64,000 bases of DNA from positions 558,001 through 622,000 of the forward strand of contig NZ_SMTL01000002.1 in the NCBI RefSeq assembly GCF_004358025.1, read 5' to 3'. Numbering within the stretch: the first letter of the stretch is position 1; each line of letters starts with the position of its first letter. Source of the DNA: Rhizobium deserti (lineage in GTDB: Bacteria > Pseudomonadota > Alphaproteobacteria > Rhizobiales > Rhizobiaceae). The translations under genes were made by a program, and so were the position numbers. Shown one piece after another: positions 27,077 to 37,243 of this stretch. The notes under the pieces are model-generated. The model was not told where the DNA came from. It did not search any database and was given only the letters and a program-made list of their open reading frames with translations.

Positions 27077-28435
27077 ATGACGAGATTATTGTTTGCTTCC
27101 GTGGCGCTCGTGGCGCTGTTTGCCGGCTCCGCTTCCGCCGACGACCAGATGTTTCCGGCCAAGCTTGCGGGCCAGGCGATCCTGCCTGCCAATACGGTCG
27201 TTCCCGCGCCGGTCGATGCCCCGGCTTTCCTGAAGACCTCCGGCAAATTCAGCACGCCCGACCGCAAGCGCAGTGAAAAACTCGGCACTGTCGACGGCAA
27301 GGACGGCGCTCGCGTGACCGACGTCAAGCTGCCGCTCGACGGCCAGCCGGTGCAGGGCTTTTCCGGCATCAAGCTGATGGCGGACGGTACATTCTGGACC
27401 TTGTCGGACAATGGCTTCGGCTCCAAGGCCAATTCTTCCGACGCCATGCTTTTCCTTCACCAGGTGAAGATCGATTGGGCAGGCAACAAGGTGGATGTCG
27501 TCAAGAACATCTTCCTGTCCGACCCGAACAAGATTGCGCCCTTCCCGATCGCCATGGAAGGCACGGAAACCCGTTACCTGACCGGTGCCGATTTCGATAT
27601 CGAATCTATCCAACCCGTCGATGAGGGCTTCTGGCTCGGCGATGAATTCGGTCCTTACCTCATCAAGGTGAACGCGCTCGGTCAGCTGACTGACGTGGTG
27701 GCCACCACCGTGGACGGCAAGCCGGTCACCTCTCCGGACAATCCACTGATCCAGCTGCCCGCCAATCCGGCTGCCAAAATGCCGGTCTTCAACCTGAAGC
27801 GCTCGGGCGGCTTTGAAGGCATGGCCATGTCCAAGGACGGCTCCAAGCTCTACGGCCTGCTGGAAGGCGCGCTTTACGGCGACGATGGCAAGATGGAGCA
27901 GGCCGACGGCCGCACCGCTATCCGTGTCATAGAATTTGACGTGGCTGCCAAGAAGTGGACCGGCCGCTCCTGGCTCTATCCGTTCGCGGAAAAGGGCGTG
28001 GCGATCGGCGACTTCAACATGATCGACGCGACGACGGCGCTCGTCATCGAACGCGACAATGGTGCCGGCACCAAGGACAGGGCTTGCGCCGATCCCAAAC
28101 AGCCGAAGGCGGATTGCTTCGACGCCCCTGCCGAACTGAAGCGGGTCTACAAGATCGAGTTCAACGATGCAAATGTCGGCAAGGCGGTGCGCAAGATCGG
28201 TTATATCGATCTTCTCAACATCCAGGATCCGGACAACAAGAAGAAGGCGGGCTCCAAGGACGGCGTCTATGACATGCCCTTCGTGACGATTGAGAATGTC
28301 GATCAGGTCGATGCTACGCACCTGATCATCGGCAATGACAACAACCTGCCTTTCTCGGCCGGACGCGCCGTGGACAAGGCGGACAACAACGAGTTCAGCC
28401 TGATCGAAGCCGGCGAATTCCTGTCGGCAAAGTAG
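27077..28435 (+). CDS. Secreted phytase-like / esterase-like beta-propeller protein
   Basis: A 452-residue exported protein with a Sec signal peptide (residues 1-22, LLFASVALVALFAG, cleavage near SASA). The mature part matches the esterase-like domain of phytase-family proteins, with blocks GFSGIKLMADGTFWTLSDNG near residue 97, EGFWLGDEFGPYLIKV near 190 and GGFEGMAMSKDGSKLYGLLEG near 249. Related proteins are periplasmic or surface phosphodiesterase-like enzymes, but no activity is proven for most. The ATG at 27077 follows AGGTGA. It is preceded by the 11-bp repeat array, which suggests induction by phosphate limitation, and ends at a terminator. Confidence 0.85.
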   Translation: MTRLLFASVALVALFAGSASADDQMFPAKLAGQAILPANTVVPAPVDAPAFLKTSGKFSTPDRKRSEKLGTVDGKDGARVTDVKLPLDGQPVQGFSGIKLMADGTFWTLSDNGFGSKANSSDAMLFLHQVKIDWAGNKVDVVKNIFLSDPNKIAPFPIAMEGTETRYLTGADFDIESIQPVDEGFWLGDEFGPYLIKVNALGQLTDVVATTVDGKPVTSPDNPLIQLPANPAAKMPVFNLKRSGGFEGMAMSKDGSKLYGLLEGALYGDDGKMEQADGRTAIRVIEFDVAAKKWTGRSWLYPFAEKGVAIGDFNMIDATTALVIERDNGAGTKDRACADPKQPKADCFDAPAELKRVYKIEFNDANVGKAVRKIGYIDLLNIQDPDNKKKAGSKDGVYDMPFVTIENVDQVDATHLIIGNDNNLPFSAGRAVDKADNNEFSLIEAGEFLSAK

Positions 28436-28456
28436 AAGAAGACCGTTCTCAATAAG

Positions 28457-28490
28457 CAAAAGCCCCGGTATTTGGCCGGGGCTTTTTTTG
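28457..28490. terminator. Bidirectional terminator after phytase-like gene
   Basis: Arms AAAAGCCCCGG (28458-28468) and CCGGGGCTTTT (28476-28486) with a 7-nt loop and a T7 run on the plus strand. It lies between the convergent phytase-like gene and a small exported protein gene, 3 bp from the latter's stop. Confidence 0.92.
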
Positions 28491-28492
28491 GG

Positions 28493-28750
28493 CTACCTGT
28501 CGTTCGGCACCTGGATGATGTGGCGATCGAGAAGCTTGAGGCTGCGGTCCGGCTGGATCCTGTAGATTTCCCGGTAATCGTAGCCACCGCTGTAGAACTG
28601 GTGGAAGACGGGGCTGCCAACTGGCGCCTTCTGCAGTTTCGTTCGCGGCTGACCGCCATAGGTGATGCTACCGGGAATGGGTTCGATGGCAAACGCTGCA
28701 GGCGCACCGGCAAGCGCTGCCAGAACGGCAGCGGCAATAACCTTTTTCAT
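28493..28750 (-). CDS. Small exported protein, unknown function
   Basis: An 85-residue protein with a Sec signal peptide (MKKVIAAAVLAALAG, cleavage near AFA at residue 21). The mature part is about 64 residues, Tyr/Arg rich, with YSGGYDYREIYRIQPDRSLK near the middle. No family recognised. The second in-frame ATG (28750) is used because AAGGAA lies 8 nt upstream; the first would put it only 2 nt away. It converges on the phytase-like gene across a shared terminator. Confidence 0.75.
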   Translation of the reverse strand: MKKVIAAAVLAALAGAPAAFAIEPIPGSITYGGQPRTKLQKAPVGSPVFHQFYSGGYDYREIYRIQPDRSLKLLDRHIIQVPNDR

Positions 28751-28912
28751 GATCATATTCCTTGGGATTTGACAGCCGGTATCACGTCCGGCTTATCCCC
28801 AAGATGGTCACGGCGCCGCTTCTCTGCAACCAAACAAAGGTGACCGCAGCGTTCCGCTTTTATGAACAATGGCCGCCATCTCATCCCGGGAGCAGCGACA
28901 ACGGCCGACCGT

Positions 28913-30433
28913 CTATTCGAACCTGAAGGCCAGACGCTTGCCGGTTAGTTTCGCCAGCTGCTGCAACCGCCCCTCCAGCCGTTCGCCCTCGAAATCCCGA
29001 TAAGCAGGCGGCACCACGAATTCCAGATCGAGATCGGGATCGGCAGACGGGCGGAAGCTCAGATTGTTGACGATGCCAGGCATAGAGGCAGAAAACAGAT
29101 ACACGACGCGCAGAAGGCCGCCCAGAAGTTTGGCGAGATCGAGCAGACGCGGTGTGGCGATCGTTGCAAGCTGCCCCGTCGCGCCGTCGTCGCTCAAACC
29201 CTCGAAGCGGTAATAGTTGGCAAGCGCCAGATAGGCCCGGCCCGCATGGGTGATCCCCACGAAGGACGAGTGGGCAATGACATTGAGGGCCTGCATTGCA
29301 CGGTAATCCGGATGCGCGCGCCAGCTGATATCAGCAAGCAGGCAAGCTGCTTGCCGGTAGCGGCTTTCCTCTTCTGTCTCTGAAATACCAAACACCGCCA
29401 CCATGCGACCCGTCCAGTCGGCTAGTTCGCGCGCATGTTCGGGCGAGCGGGCCCGCAGAATGGCGAGCTGGTCTGCCGCGACGAGAAGCGGGTCGCTGTC
29501 GCGCTCCTCCTGCGGGAGCAGCGAGTAAAGATAGCCTTCGCGAACGCCTTGGGCGGAGAAGGTCACCTTGGCCGGCTTCATCACGCTCAGGACCTCCTGC
29601 ATCGCGACCGCGCCAAAGGGCAGCAGCAGGCGACGGCTCTTGGAGACCGCCTGCCACGCAGGGTCCTTGGAATCCTTTGCGGCGATCACGTCGTCGAGGA
29701 ATTTCTGCATCTCGTCGAGCGGCATTTCGTAGCCCTGCATCATGTGCAGCGGATATTTGGTGATCTCCATGTGAAGCTTGGCGATGTTGCGCCAGGTGCC
29801 GCCGACGGCATAAAACGTGCGGCCAGCCCCCTGTTCCAGAAAGCGTGCGGTGTTCACGTGCTTGCGGGCGAAGGTGCGCGCCTTCGACACCGAGTTTCCG
29901 GAGGATTCCGATAGCCGCAAACCGCCGAGCGGCAGCGTGATGCCGCGCCCGAATTCCTTGCCGCGAATGTCGATGAGTTCAAGCGAGCCACCACCCAGGT
30001 CGCCGGCAATGCCGTCGACATCGTGGAAACCGCTGATGACGCCGAGAGCCGAATAGCGGGCTTCCTCCTCGCCGGATAGGACCTGAGGCTTTTGGCCGAG
30101 GATTTGCTCGACAGCGCGGATGAATTCCGGACCGTTGGAGGCTTCACGCGCGGCAGCGGTGGCGAGCACATAGACCTCGCCGGCGCGCGCCTGGATCGAC
30201 AGCGCCCGGAACCGCTTCAAGGCGGCAAGCGCCCGTTCCACCGCTTCGTCGTCCATCCGCCCATTGGAGCCAAGGCCCTTTCCGAGCCCGCACAAGACCT
30301 TCTCGTTAAAAAGCACGGTCGACGCGCGCGACAGGCCTTCGTAGATGACCACCCGGACGGAGTTCGAGCCAATATCGATGACGGAGACAGGAGCTATTCC
30401 CGGAAGGCGCCCCTGGGCTTCAGATCGTACCAT
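28913..30433 (-). CDS. ppx: Exopolyphosphatase / guanosine pentaphosphatase (Ppx/GppA)
   Basis: Degrades polyphosphate from its ends. The 506-residue protein begins with the ASKHA-fold phosphate-1 motif SVIDIGSNSVRVVIYEG (residues about 17-33) and has GDLGGGSLELIDI near 148. An HD-like helical C-terminal region (about 320-500) completes the long Ppx form. It lies 20 bp after ppk on the same strand, so the synthetic and degradative enzymes are probably co-expressed. The ATG at 30433 is preceded by the ppk stop at short distance. Confidence 0.94.
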   Translation of the reverse strand: MVRSEAQGRLPGIAPVSVIDIGSNSVRVVIYEGLSRASTVLFNEKVLCGLGKGLGSNGRMDDEAVERALAALKRFRALSIQARAGEVYVLATAAAREASNGPEFIRAVEQILGQKPQVLSGEEEARYSALGVISGFHDVDGIAGDLGGGSLELIDIRGKEFGRGITLPLGGLRLSESSGNSVSKARTFARKHVNTARFLEQGAGRTFYAVGGTWRNIAKLHMEITKYPLHMMQGYEMPLDEMQKFLDDVIAAKDSKDPAWQAVSKSRRLLLPFGAVAMQEVLSVMKPAKVTFSAQGVREGYLYSLLPQEERDSDPLLVAADQLAILRARSPEHARELADWTGRMVAVFGISETEEESRYRQAACLLADISWRAHPDYRAMQALNVIAHSSFVGITHAGRAYLALANYYRFEGLSDDGATGQLATIATPRLLDLAKLLGGLLRVVYLFSASMPGIVNNLSFRPSADPDLDLEFVVPPAYRDFEGERLEGRLQQLAKLTGKRLAFRFE

Positions 30434-30453
30434 ATTGCCTATTTCTTGACTGG

Positions 30454-32670
30454 CTATTTCTTGCGTCCGGACATCACGCCCGCAATCAGCTTCGGAGCGC
30501 TCGATTTCAAGGCTTCTCCGCGGCCGGACAGGCTCGGATTGGTCATGAAATAATGTTGCGCGTTGAACGGTTCCTCGCCTTTGCGCACCTCCATGCGCCT
30601 GGATGTGCCGTCGGCCAATATCTCGTAGCTCTGCTGGTTGTCAATCAAGTTGCCCAGCATAATCTGGGATACCACCTGCTCATGCACCGTCGGGTTCATC
30701 AGCGGCACAAGGGTTTCCACCCGCCGGTCGAGGTTGCGGGGCATCATGTCGGCCGAACCGATGTAAAGAAGCGATTTATCCGACGGGAGGCCGTAGCCGT
30801 TGCCAAAGCAGAATATGCGGCTGTGCTCGAGGAAGCGGCCGACGATCGACTTGACCCGGATATTGTCGGAAAGCCCAGCCACCTGCGGCCGCAGGCAGCA
30901 GATGCCGCGCACAACCAGATCGATCTCGACGCCGGCCCGGCTGGCCCGATAAAGCGCATCGATGATCTCCGGGTCTACCAGCGAATTCATCTTCATCCAG
31001 ATCGCCGCAGGCTTGCCGTTCTGGGCGTGGCAGGTTTCTTCCTCGATGTGGCGCAGGATGCGCGGCCGCAACGTATAGGGGGAAACTGCCAGCTTCATGC
31101 TCTCGGTTGGTTCGCCATAGCCGGTGATGAAGTTGAAGATGTTCGCCATATCATGGGCGATCTTCGGATTGCAGGTGAAGAAGGACAGGTCGGTATAAAT
31201 CTTCGCGGTGACTGGATGGTAGTTGCCGGTGCCAAGGTGGCAATAGGTCCGCAGCTTGCCGTCCTCGCGACGCACGACCATGGACATCTTGGCATGCGTC
31301 TTCAATTCGATGAAGCCGAAGACCACCTGCACGCCGGCCCGTTCCAGATCGCGTGCCCAGCGGATATTGGCTTCCTCGTCGAACCGTGCCTTGAGCTCCA
31401 CGAGGGCCGTCACCGACTTGCCCATTTCGGCCGCATCGATCAACGCCCGGACGATCGGGCTGTCGTTCGAGGTTCTGTAAAGCGTCTGCTTGATCGCCAG
31501 CACATCCGGGTCGCGGGCCGCCTGGATCAGGAATTGCACCACCACGTCGAAACTCTCATACGGATGGTGGACCACCATGTCTTTTTCGCGGATAGCGGCA
31601 AGGCAATCGCCGGCATGTTCGCGAACGCGCTCCGGAAAGCGGGCATTGTAACTTTCGAATCGCAAATCGTCCCGCGGCGCCTTGGCAATCTCGGACAGCG
31701 TGTTGAGGGCGAGCAGTCCGGGCAGAACTGCGACGCGGTTATCCGGAACGCCTAGTTCCTGCACCACGAACTGGCGAAGCGAGGCAGGCATTTCCGAATC
31801 CGTCTCGATTCGGATGACTTTACCGCGTCGACGCCGCTTCAACGCCGTCTCAAAGAAGCGCACCAGGTCTTCGGCCTCTTCCTCGACTTCGATATCGCTG
31901 TCGCGGATGATCCGGAAGGTACCGGCACCCCTCACCTCATATCCGGGGAAGAGCCGGTCGGTGAACATGCCGACCACGTCTTCCAGCGTCACATAACGGA
32001 TCGTATTGCCTTCATCCGGAAGGCGGATGAAGCGGTCGAGCGTCGTCGGCAGGCGCAACAGGCCGGTCATCGGCTCCTTGCCATGCTTGCTGTGAAGCTG
32101 CAGCCCCATGGAGAAGCCGAGGTTGGGGATGAAGGGGAACGGGTGTGCAGGATCAATCGACAGCGGCGTCAGGACCGGAAAAAGCTCATCTTCAAAGGCA
32201 CCGGCCAGCCAGTGCTTGTCCTCGGCCGACAAAGCCGCTGGACGAACGATGAGGATATCCTCCTGCGCCATATATTGCTGCAGCACGGCCAGCGACGCCT
32301 GCTGTTCCATCTGCAGGTTGTCGATCTCCTGGAGAATGAAATCGAGCTGCTCGGCCGGCGTCTTGCCATCAGGGCTGCGCACGACAATGCCCTGACGGAC
32401 CTGACCCTCAAGGCCGGCCACACGCACCATGAAGAATTCATCGAGATTGGTGGCCGAAATGGACAGGAAGCGGACGCGCTCCAGCAATGGGTGCGCGACA
32501 TTCAAGGTTTCTTCGAGAACCCGGCGGTTGAACTGCAGCCAGGAGAATTCCCGGTTGATGAACCGGTCCGGACTCGTCAGCAAATCCTCGGCAGCCTCGA
32601 CCGGAACCGGCAGCGTCTGCGGGGCTTCCGTCGTCATCGTGTCCATTTCATCCACCTCTGAGCTCCTCAT
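30454..32670 (-). CDS. ppk: Polyphosphate kinase 1
   Basis: Membrane-associated enzyme that polymerises the gamma-phosphate of ATP into polyphosphate. The 738-residue protein has the N-terminal domain with [18 protein letters not shown] (near residue 37), the head domain, and the two phospholipase-D-like C-terminal domains. The autophosphorylated histidine is in [15 protein letters not shown]. The start is ambiguous: ATG 32670 has AAGGA 4 nt upstream, and ATG 32646 follows GAGGTGG. The gene lies 57 bp after hdaA and directly before ppx, all on the minus strand. Confidence 0.96.
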   Translation of the reverse strand: MRSSEVDEMDTMTTEAPQTLPVPVEAAEDLLTSPDRFINREFSWLQFNRRVLEETLNVAHPLLERVRFLSISATNLDEFFMVRVAGLEGQVRQGIVVRSPDGKTPAEQLDFILQEIDNLQMEQQASLAVLQQYMAQEDILIVRPAALSAEDKHWLAGAFEDELFPVLTPLSIDPAHPFPFIPNLGFSMGLQLHSKHGKEPMTGLLRLPTTLDRFIRLPDEGNTIRYVTLEDVVGMFTDRLFPGYEVRGAGTFRIIRDSDIEVEEEAEDLVRFFETALKRRRRGKVIRIETDSEMPASLRQFVVQELGVPDNRVAVLPGLLALNTLSEIAKAPRDDLRFESYNARFPERVREHAGDCLAAIREKDMVVHHPYESFDVVVQFLIQAARDPDVLAIKQTLYRTSNDSPIVRALIDAAEMGKSVTALVELKARFDEEANIRWARDLERAGVQVVFGFIELKTHAKMSMVVRREDGKLRTYCHLGTGNYHPVTAKIYTDLSFFTCNPKIAHDMANIFNFITGYGEPTESMKLAVSPYTLRPRILRHIEEETCHAQNGKPAAIWMKMNSLVDPEIIDALYRASRAGVEIDLVVRGICCLRPQVAGLSDNIRVKSIVGRFLEHSRIFCFGNGYGLPSDKSLLYIGSADMMPRNLDRRVETLVPLMNPTVHEQVVSQIMLGNLIDNQQSYEILADGTSRRMEVRKGEEPFNAQHYFMTNPSLSGRGEALKSSAPKLIAGVMSGRKK

Positions 32671-32727
32671 CAGATCCTTGTAACCTATGGAAGCGGAACC
32701 ACAAGCTCGACCACGAAACGGCTGTCG

Positions 32728-33444
32728 TCAATCCTCGGTTCCAGCGGTTCCAGCGGTTCCGACGTCGTTCAGAACCTCGGCGGCCAAAGCTCGGGTGATC
32801 CGCGTGCCGCGTGCCAGCGCCAGCCGGTCCAGCCGGTCGACAATGGTCTGCGCGGCACCGAGCGACCGCTCCATGCGGTTGACGATGTAGAAGACAAGTT
32901 TGTCATCAATATAAAGTTGGCGGTCTGAAAAGAGCTTGACGATGACCTGCGCCAGCAGTTCCTCGTCCGGCTCGCCGATTTCCACAACCGTTGCCGCCTT
33001 CAGCCGGGACTTGAGATCCGGAAGGCCGACCGGCCAGGACATCGGCCAAAGCCGCGATGTCATCAGCAGGCTATGGCCGTGCTGGCGGACGCTGTTGATG
33101 ACGTGAAACAGCTCGGTCTCGTCAAACCCTCGACGCTCCGCATCCTCGAACAGGACCGGCCCCGCCGCCGCAAGCGCCGACGCCTGCCCGCCCGCGAGCG
33201 GGTGGATATCGGTGGCCCCTGCCCGCTCCCGCCAGATATGCGCGAGATGCGATTTGCCAGAGCCGACCGGACCCGCCAGCACCACGATCGGCGATGGCCA
33301 GGACGGCCAATCATCAACGATTGCGACGGCAGCGGCGAGCCGCGCCGAGACCAGCAGGTCATCGCGGCCCTTGGCGGCATCGTGGGTAAATTGCAGCGGC
33401 AGTTGTTCGTTCTTTCGCCGCTCGCGCTCGTTGGGTCCGGTCAT
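32728..33444 (-). CDS. hdaA: DnaA-related regulator HdaA
   Basis: A 238-residue DnaA-homologous AAA+ protein that, with the beta clamp, inactivates DnaA-ATP after initiation. The N-terminal clamp-binding pentapeptide-like QLPLQF is at residues 14-19. The Walker A motif GPVGSGKSH follows near 56 and a sensor-type region near 135. The C-terminal DNA-binding domain of DnaA is absent, as expected for Hda. The ATG at 33444 overlaps the permease stop by 4 bp (ATGA). The 3' end carries three 9-bp repeats (32738-32763) that encode a Gly-Thr-Ala tail. Confidence 0.9.
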   Translation of the reverse strand: MTGPNERERRKNEQLPLQFTHDAAKGRDDLLVSARLAAAVAIVDDWPSWPSPIVVLAGPVGSGKSHLAHIWRERAGATDIHPLAGGQASALAAAGPVLFEDAERRGFDETELFHVINSVRQHGHSLLMTSRLWPMSWPVGLPDLKSRLKAATVVEIGEPDEELLAQVIVKLFSDRQLYIDDKLVFYIVNRMERSLGAAQTIVDRLDRLALARGTRITRALAAEVLNDVGTAGTAGTED

Positions 33445-34607
33445 TGCTCCGTCCGCGAAGTAATCGCCGGTCGCGCTTGGCTGTGCTCCAGCCCGGGCAC
33501 AGCCTGATCCTCCCACGGGAGATCGACGGAGCGGCCGTAATAGATGTCGCTGTCGAGATATCTGGAGATCGCAAAGCGGACCAGCACCCCGACGACCGCC
33601 GCCGCTGGAACTGCGACAAGAAGCCCAACGAAGCCGAACATGGCGCCGAAAGCAAACAAGGCAAACATCAGCCAGACCGGATGAAGCCCGACACTTTCGC
33701 CCACCAGCTTCGGCTGAAGAATATTGCCTTCGATGAACTGGCCGGAAAAGAAGACGCAAGCGACTGCAATGATCCAGCCATAGTCCGGCCAGAACTGCAC
33801 CAGCGCAATGCCGACCGAAAGCACCAGCCCAACCGTGGAGCCGATATAAGGAATGAAGCTGATCATGCCGCTGACAAAGCCGATCAGCAGGCCGAAATTC
33901 AGCCCGACCAGCGAAAGGCCGACGGCGTAATAGATGCCGAGGATGAGGCAGAGCGAGCCCTGGCCGCGGATAAAGCCGGCAACGGAGCCATCCATCTCCC
34001 GGGCGATTTCCCGCACGACGACGACCTGATCGCGCGGCACCCAGCTATCGACCTTGGCGACCATCCGGTCCCAATCAAGCAGGAGGTAGAAGGCGACGAC
34101 AGGCGTGACGATCAACAGCGACACGACGTCGAGGATTGCCTTGCCGGAATTCCAGATCTGCGCAAACAGGGTGCCGATGAAGCCGGCGCCCTGGCTCAGC
34201 ACGTCGGAAAAGTTCTGCTTGACGGTCTCGATCTGGGCGCTGACCCATCCCGGCAGGAACGAATTCTGCGGGCTCGATATGATCTGCTGGAGCTGCGAGA
34301 TATAGCCGGGAAGTGCGGCTGCGAACTGGGTGAACTGGTTGACGATGATCGGGATCACCAGCATCAGCGACAGGGCGAAGACGAGCACGAAGCAAACGAG
34401 GATGACCACCGTCGCCATGATCCGGCTGAGGCCGCGGCGCTCCAGCCAGTCGGCCACCGGATCGAGAAAATAAGCAAGCGCCATGCCGGCCACGAAGGGT
34501 AGGAGAATGGTGCGGAAGAACCAGAGAAACAGGACGAAGACGAGGAGCACGCCGACCCAAAACAGGATATGGCGTCGCAAGCTCGCACCACTGATATGGT
34601 ATGGCAT
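33441..34607 (-). CDS. AI-2E family permease (PerM-like)
   Basis: A 388-residue membrane protein of the AI-2E/PerM family. Two hydrophobic segments lie at about residues 12-50 and a third at 60-90. A soluble segment follows, then five more helices from about 150 to 345, including the family block GLNFGLLIGFVSGMISFIPYIG near residue 237. The family includes Na+/H+ antiporters and putative autoinducer exporters; the substrate here is unknown. It precedes hdaA with a 4-bp overlap, an arrangement common in Rhizobiales, and has a good promoter 38 bp upstream. Confidence 0.9.
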   Translation of the reverse strand: MPYHISGASLRRHILFWVGVLLVFVLFLWFFRTILLPFVAGMALAYFLDPVADWLERRGLSRIMATVVILVCFVLVFALSLMLVIPIIVNQFTQFAAALPGYISQLQQIISSPQNSFLPGWVSAQIETVKQNFSDVLSQGAGFIGTLFAQIWNSGKAILDVVSLLIVTPVVAFYLLLDWDRMVAKVDSWVPRDQVVVVREIAREMDGSVAGFIRGQGSLCLILGIYYAVGLSLVGLNFGLLIGFVSGMISFIPYIGSTVGLVLSVGIALVQFWPDYGWIIAVACVFFSGQFIEGNILQPKLVGESVGLHPVWLMFALFAFGAMFGFVGLLVAVPAAAVVGVLVRFAISRYLDSDIYYGRSVDLPWEDQAVPGLEHSQARPAITSRTEQ

Positions 34608-34644
34608 TTCTGCTCCTGTGTTTTCTCTGCTGCAGCATCAGCGC

Positions 34645-34673
34645 ATATGAGCGGCGGCGCAGGTCAGGTCAAG
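34645..34673 (-). promoter_or_regulatory. Promoter of the permease-hdaA operon
   Basis: On the minus strand a perfect rhizobial -35, CTTGAC (34673-34668), and TCATAT (34650-34645) are spaced by 17 bp. They match CTTGAC-N17-CTATAT at 6 of 6 and 4 of 6 positions. The leader to the ATG at 34607 would be about 30 nt. Confidence 0.6.
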
Positions 34674-34791
34674 GCTGCATTTTGAGCAGCTGTAAGGCCT
34701 GTGAAAAGCCTTCAAAAGCCGCCGCAACGCTTGCATATCAAGGCGCGCCGTGCAATTGCGGGCCGCTATTGGATCCCTTTGGAGATATGCG

Positions 34792-35865
34792 ATGAGCGAG
34801 GCGGGCAAAAACGGTCTCACCTATAGCGATGCCGGTGTCGATATCGATGCAGGCAATCTGATGGTGGAAAAGATCAAGCCGGCCGTGCGCTCCACCCGCC
34901 GCCCCGGCGCCGATGGCGAGATCGGCGGCTTTGGCGGGCTGTTCGATCTCAAGGCTGCAGGCTTTACCGACCCCATTCTGGTTGCCGCCAATGACGGCGT
35001 AGGCACCAAGCTGAAGATCGCCATCGATGCAAATTTCCACGATACGGTCGGGATCGACCTCGTCGCCATGTGCGTCAACGATCTTGTCGTGCAGGGCGCT
35101 GAACCGCTGCTCTTCCTCGATTATTTCGCCACCGGCAAGCTGGACCCCGACCAGGGGGCGGCGATCGTTTCCGGCATTGCCGCCGGATGCCGTGAGGCAG
35201 GCTGCGCACTGATCGGCGGCGAAACGGCCGAAATGCCCGGCATGTATTCCGACGGCGACTATGACCTTGCCGGCTTTGCCGTCGGCGCGGCGGAGCGCGG
35301 TCAGTTGCTGCCGGTCGGTGATATTGCTTCCGGCGACGTCATCCTCGGCCTTACCTCGTCGGGCGTCCACTCGAACGGCTTTTCGCTGGTGCGCAAGATC
35401 GTTGACCTATCGGGGCTTGCCTGGGATGCGCCGGCCCCCTTCCGCGAAGGCGCCACGCTGGGCAAAGCCCTGCTGACGCCGACCCGCATCTATGTGAAGC
35501 CGCTCTTGAAGGCGATCCGGCAAACGGCCGCGCTGAAGGCGCTGGCCCATATCACCGGCGGCGGTTTTCCGGAAAACATTCCGCGTGTGCTGCCGAAGAA
35601 CCTCGCAGCCGAAATCAATCTCGATTCCATTCCTGTGCCACCCGTCTTCTCCTGGCTGGCCAAAGTCGGCGGCGTCGAGCCCAAAGAAATGCTGCGGACC
35701 TTCAACTGCGGCATTGGCATGATCATCGTGGTTTCAGCCGAGAATGCCCAAACGGTCAGCGAGATTCTCACCACCGAAGGTGAGATCGTCGTGCCGCTCG
35801 GCCGCATGGTGGAGCGTGCCGAAGGCGGCCCTGGCGTCATCTATCAGAGCAATCTCGGTCTATGA
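34792..35865 (+). CDS. purM: Phosphoribosylformylglycinamidine cyclo-ligase
   Basis: AIR synthetase, fifth step of purine synthesis. The 357-residue protein shows the family blocks: [12 protein letters not shown] (residues 9-20), [15 protein letters not shown] near 64, a [11 protein letters not shown] near 143, and the C-terminal domain with [15 protein letters not shown] near 257. The ATG at 34792 follows TTTGGAG and gives the expected start. The stop overlaps the purN start by 4 bp (ATGA), so the two are translated together. The 184-bp region upstream is shared with the divergent permease gene. Confidence 0.97.
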   Translation: MSEAGKNGLTYSDAGVDIDAGNLMVEKIKPAVRSTRRPGADGEIGGFGGLFDLKAAGFTDPILVAANDGVGTKLKIAIDANFHDTVGIDLVAMCVNDLVVQGAEPLLFLDYFATGKLDPDQGAAIVSGIAAGCREAGCALIGGETAEMPGMYSDGDYDLAGFAVGAAERGQLLPVGDIASGDVILGLTSSGVHSNGFSLVRKIVDLSGLAWDAPAPFREGATLGKALLTPTRIYVKPLLKAIRQTAALKALAHITGGGFPENIPRVLPKNLAAEINLDSIPVPPVFSWLAKVGGVEPKEMLRTFNCGIGMIIVVSAENAQTVSEILTTEGEIVVPLGRMVERAEGGPGVIYQSNLGL

Positions 35866-36533
35866 GCGGAGCCTCGGCCGGAGCGCAACGCAAGCGCGTC
35901 GCCGTCTTCATTTCCGGCGGCGGCTCCAACATGCTTTCGCTTGCCGATGCCTGCGCGGCTGAGGATTTCCCGGCGGAAGTGGTTGCGGTTGTTTCCGACA
36001 AGGCGACGGCTGGCGGCATTGCCAAGGCTGTAGCGCGCGGCCTGAAGACGCTCGTCTTGGAGCGCAAGGATTTTGCCGGAAAGGCCGAACACGAAGCGGC
36101 AATCCTTGCCGCACTCGACGAGATCCAGCCGGACATCATCTGCCTTGCAGGCTATATGCGGCTGATTTCCGGCGACTTCATCAGCCGCTACGAAGGCCGG
36201 ATGCTCAACATCCACCCTTCCCTGCTACCGCTGTTTGCCGGCCTCCATACCCATCAGCGCGCCATAGATGCGGGCATGAAAATCGCCGGCTGCAGCGTGC
36301 ATTTCGTTACCGAGGGCATGGATGAAGGCCCGATCGTCGCGCAAGGCGTGGTCCCTCTGTTGCCCGAGGACACGGCGGACACACTGGCAGCCCGGGTGCT
36401 GACCGTGGAGCACAGACTTTATCCGCTGGCGCTCAAACTTCTGGCGGAAGGCAAGGTGCGCATGGAGAACGGCAAGGCCGTGAGAGCCACGGAATCTCCG
36501 GCGGACGTAGCTCTGTCGCTGATCTGCGCGTGA
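35862..36533 (+). CDS. purN: Phosphoribosylglycinamide formyltransferase
   Basis: GAR transformylase, using 10-formyl-tetrahydrofolate. The 223-residue protein has [12 protein letters not shown] near residue 13, the catalytic [12 protein letters not shown] block with the Asn-His pair near 116-117, and the conserved [19 protein letters not shown] near 144-162, which contains the catalytic Asp. It overlaps purM by 4 bp and forms the usual purMN operon. A vapBC module with its own promoter begins 62 bp later. Confidence 0.97.
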   Translation: MSGASAGAQRKRVAVFISGGGSNMLSLADACAAEDFPAEVVAVVSDKATAGGIAKAVARGLKTLVLERKDFAGKAEHEAAILAALDEIQPDIICLAGYMRLISGDFISRYEGRMLNIHPSLLPLFAGLHTHQRAIDAGMKIAGCSVHFVTEGMDEGPIVAQGVVPLLPEDTADTLAARVLTVEHRLYPLALKLLAEGKVRMENGKAVRATESPADVALSLICA

Positions 36534-36540
36534 CGGCTCA

Positions 36541-36569
36541 TTGACGCGTCGCGCAGGTCGCGGCATGAT
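36541..36569 (+). promoter_or_regulatory. Promoter of the second vapBC operon
   Basis: TTGACG (36541-36546) and CATGAT (36564-36569) are separated by 17 bp and match the sigma-70 consensus at 5 of 6 and 4 of 6 positions. AAGGAG (36583-36588) then precedes the antitoxin ATG at 36596. It begins 7 bp after the purN stop. Confidence 0.62.
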
Positions 36570-36595
36570 AGCGGCTGGTCCTAAGGAGCACAGCC

Positions 36596-36829
36596 ATGAC
36601 AATCAAAGTCAATATCGGCGATGCTGACCTTGCCGACTTGATGGCCAAAGTGGAAGCCGGCGAAGATGTCGTGCTTATGCGCGACGGCATCTCGGTGACG
36701 CGACTTTCTGCAGTAACGGCACCAGTGGCAAGAAAAGACCTGATTGAAACAATCCTCCTTGAGCGCTCAGGGCGACATCGGGTGACGCAGGCGGAAATCG
36801 CTGAATGGAAGGCCATCGGGCGACGCTGA
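36596..36829 (+). CDS. vapB: Antitoxin, VapB / Phd-like
   Basis: A 77-residue antitoxin preceding a PIN toxin. The N-terminal part MTIKVNIGDADLADLMAKVEAGEDVVLMRD, in two blocks, resembles the Phd/YefM DNA-binding fold: a strand, two helices, then GEDVVLMRDGISVTRL. The C-terminal part is a helical toxin-binding tail. AAGGAG lies 7 nt before the ATG. Its stop shares one base with the toxin ATG (TGATG), so the pair is translationally coupled. The exact fold (Phd or AbrB) is not certain. Confidence 0.85.
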   Translation: MTIKVNIGDADLADLMAKVEAGEDVVLMRDGISVTRLSAVTAPVARKDLIETILLERSGRHRVTQAEIAEWKAIGRR

Positions 36830-37230
36830 TGGCCCTAATCGTGGATGCCTCCGTCGCGCTCGTCTGGTTTCTCCCGGATGAAGAGAGCCCGGTGGCTGAT
36901 GCAGTGTTGCGGCGACTTAGCGGCGAGCGTGCAGTCGTGCCGGACCTGTTCTGGCATGAGATGCGGAACGTGCTGATCGCGGCCTGTCGACGGCAACGTA
37001 TCTCGCGCGCCGAGGTCGACCAATCGATGACACGCCTCACTCAGCTGGCACTTGATACTGTTTCGGTATTCGATTCATCCCTCATCCTCGACCTTGCGGA
37101 ACGGCATCGGCCGACGGCCTACGACGCAGCTTATCTGGCACTCGCGATAGAGGCGAAGCTGCCGCTTGCGACGCTGGACAAGCGGCCGGCGGAGGCTGCC
37201 GCGCGTGAAGGTGTGGAAGAACTTCGCTGA
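36829..37230 (+). CDS. vapC: PIN-domain toxin VapC
   Basis: A 133-residue PIN-domain ribonuclease toxin. Catalytic acids are D6 (IVDASVALVWF), E44 (WHEMRNVL), D99 (TAYDAAYLALA) and D117 (ATLDKRP), all present, so the toxin should be active. It starts within the antitoxin stop codon. The stop at 37230 lies 13 bp from the stop of the convergent phnM gene. The RNA target is not known. Confidence 0.92.
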   Translation: MALIVDASVALVWFLPDEESPVADAVLRRLSGERAVVPDLFWHEMRNVLIAACRRQRISRAEVDQSMTRLTQLALDTVSVFDSSLILDLAERHRPTAYDAAYLALAIEAKLPLATLDKRPAEAAAREGVEELR

Positions 37231-37243
37231 TCCCTATGCGGTT

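Noticed and set aside
27086-28459. A 457-codon open frame on the minus strand antisense to the phytase-like gene
   Set aside because: The plus-strand gene has a signal peptide, ribosome site and family blocks; the antisense frame crosses a terminator and has no motifs.
32738-32763. Three 9-bp repeats as a regulatory element
   Set aside because: They lie inside the 3' end of hdaA, in frame, and encode a Gly-Thr-Ala tail; a coding micro-repeat is the simpler reading.
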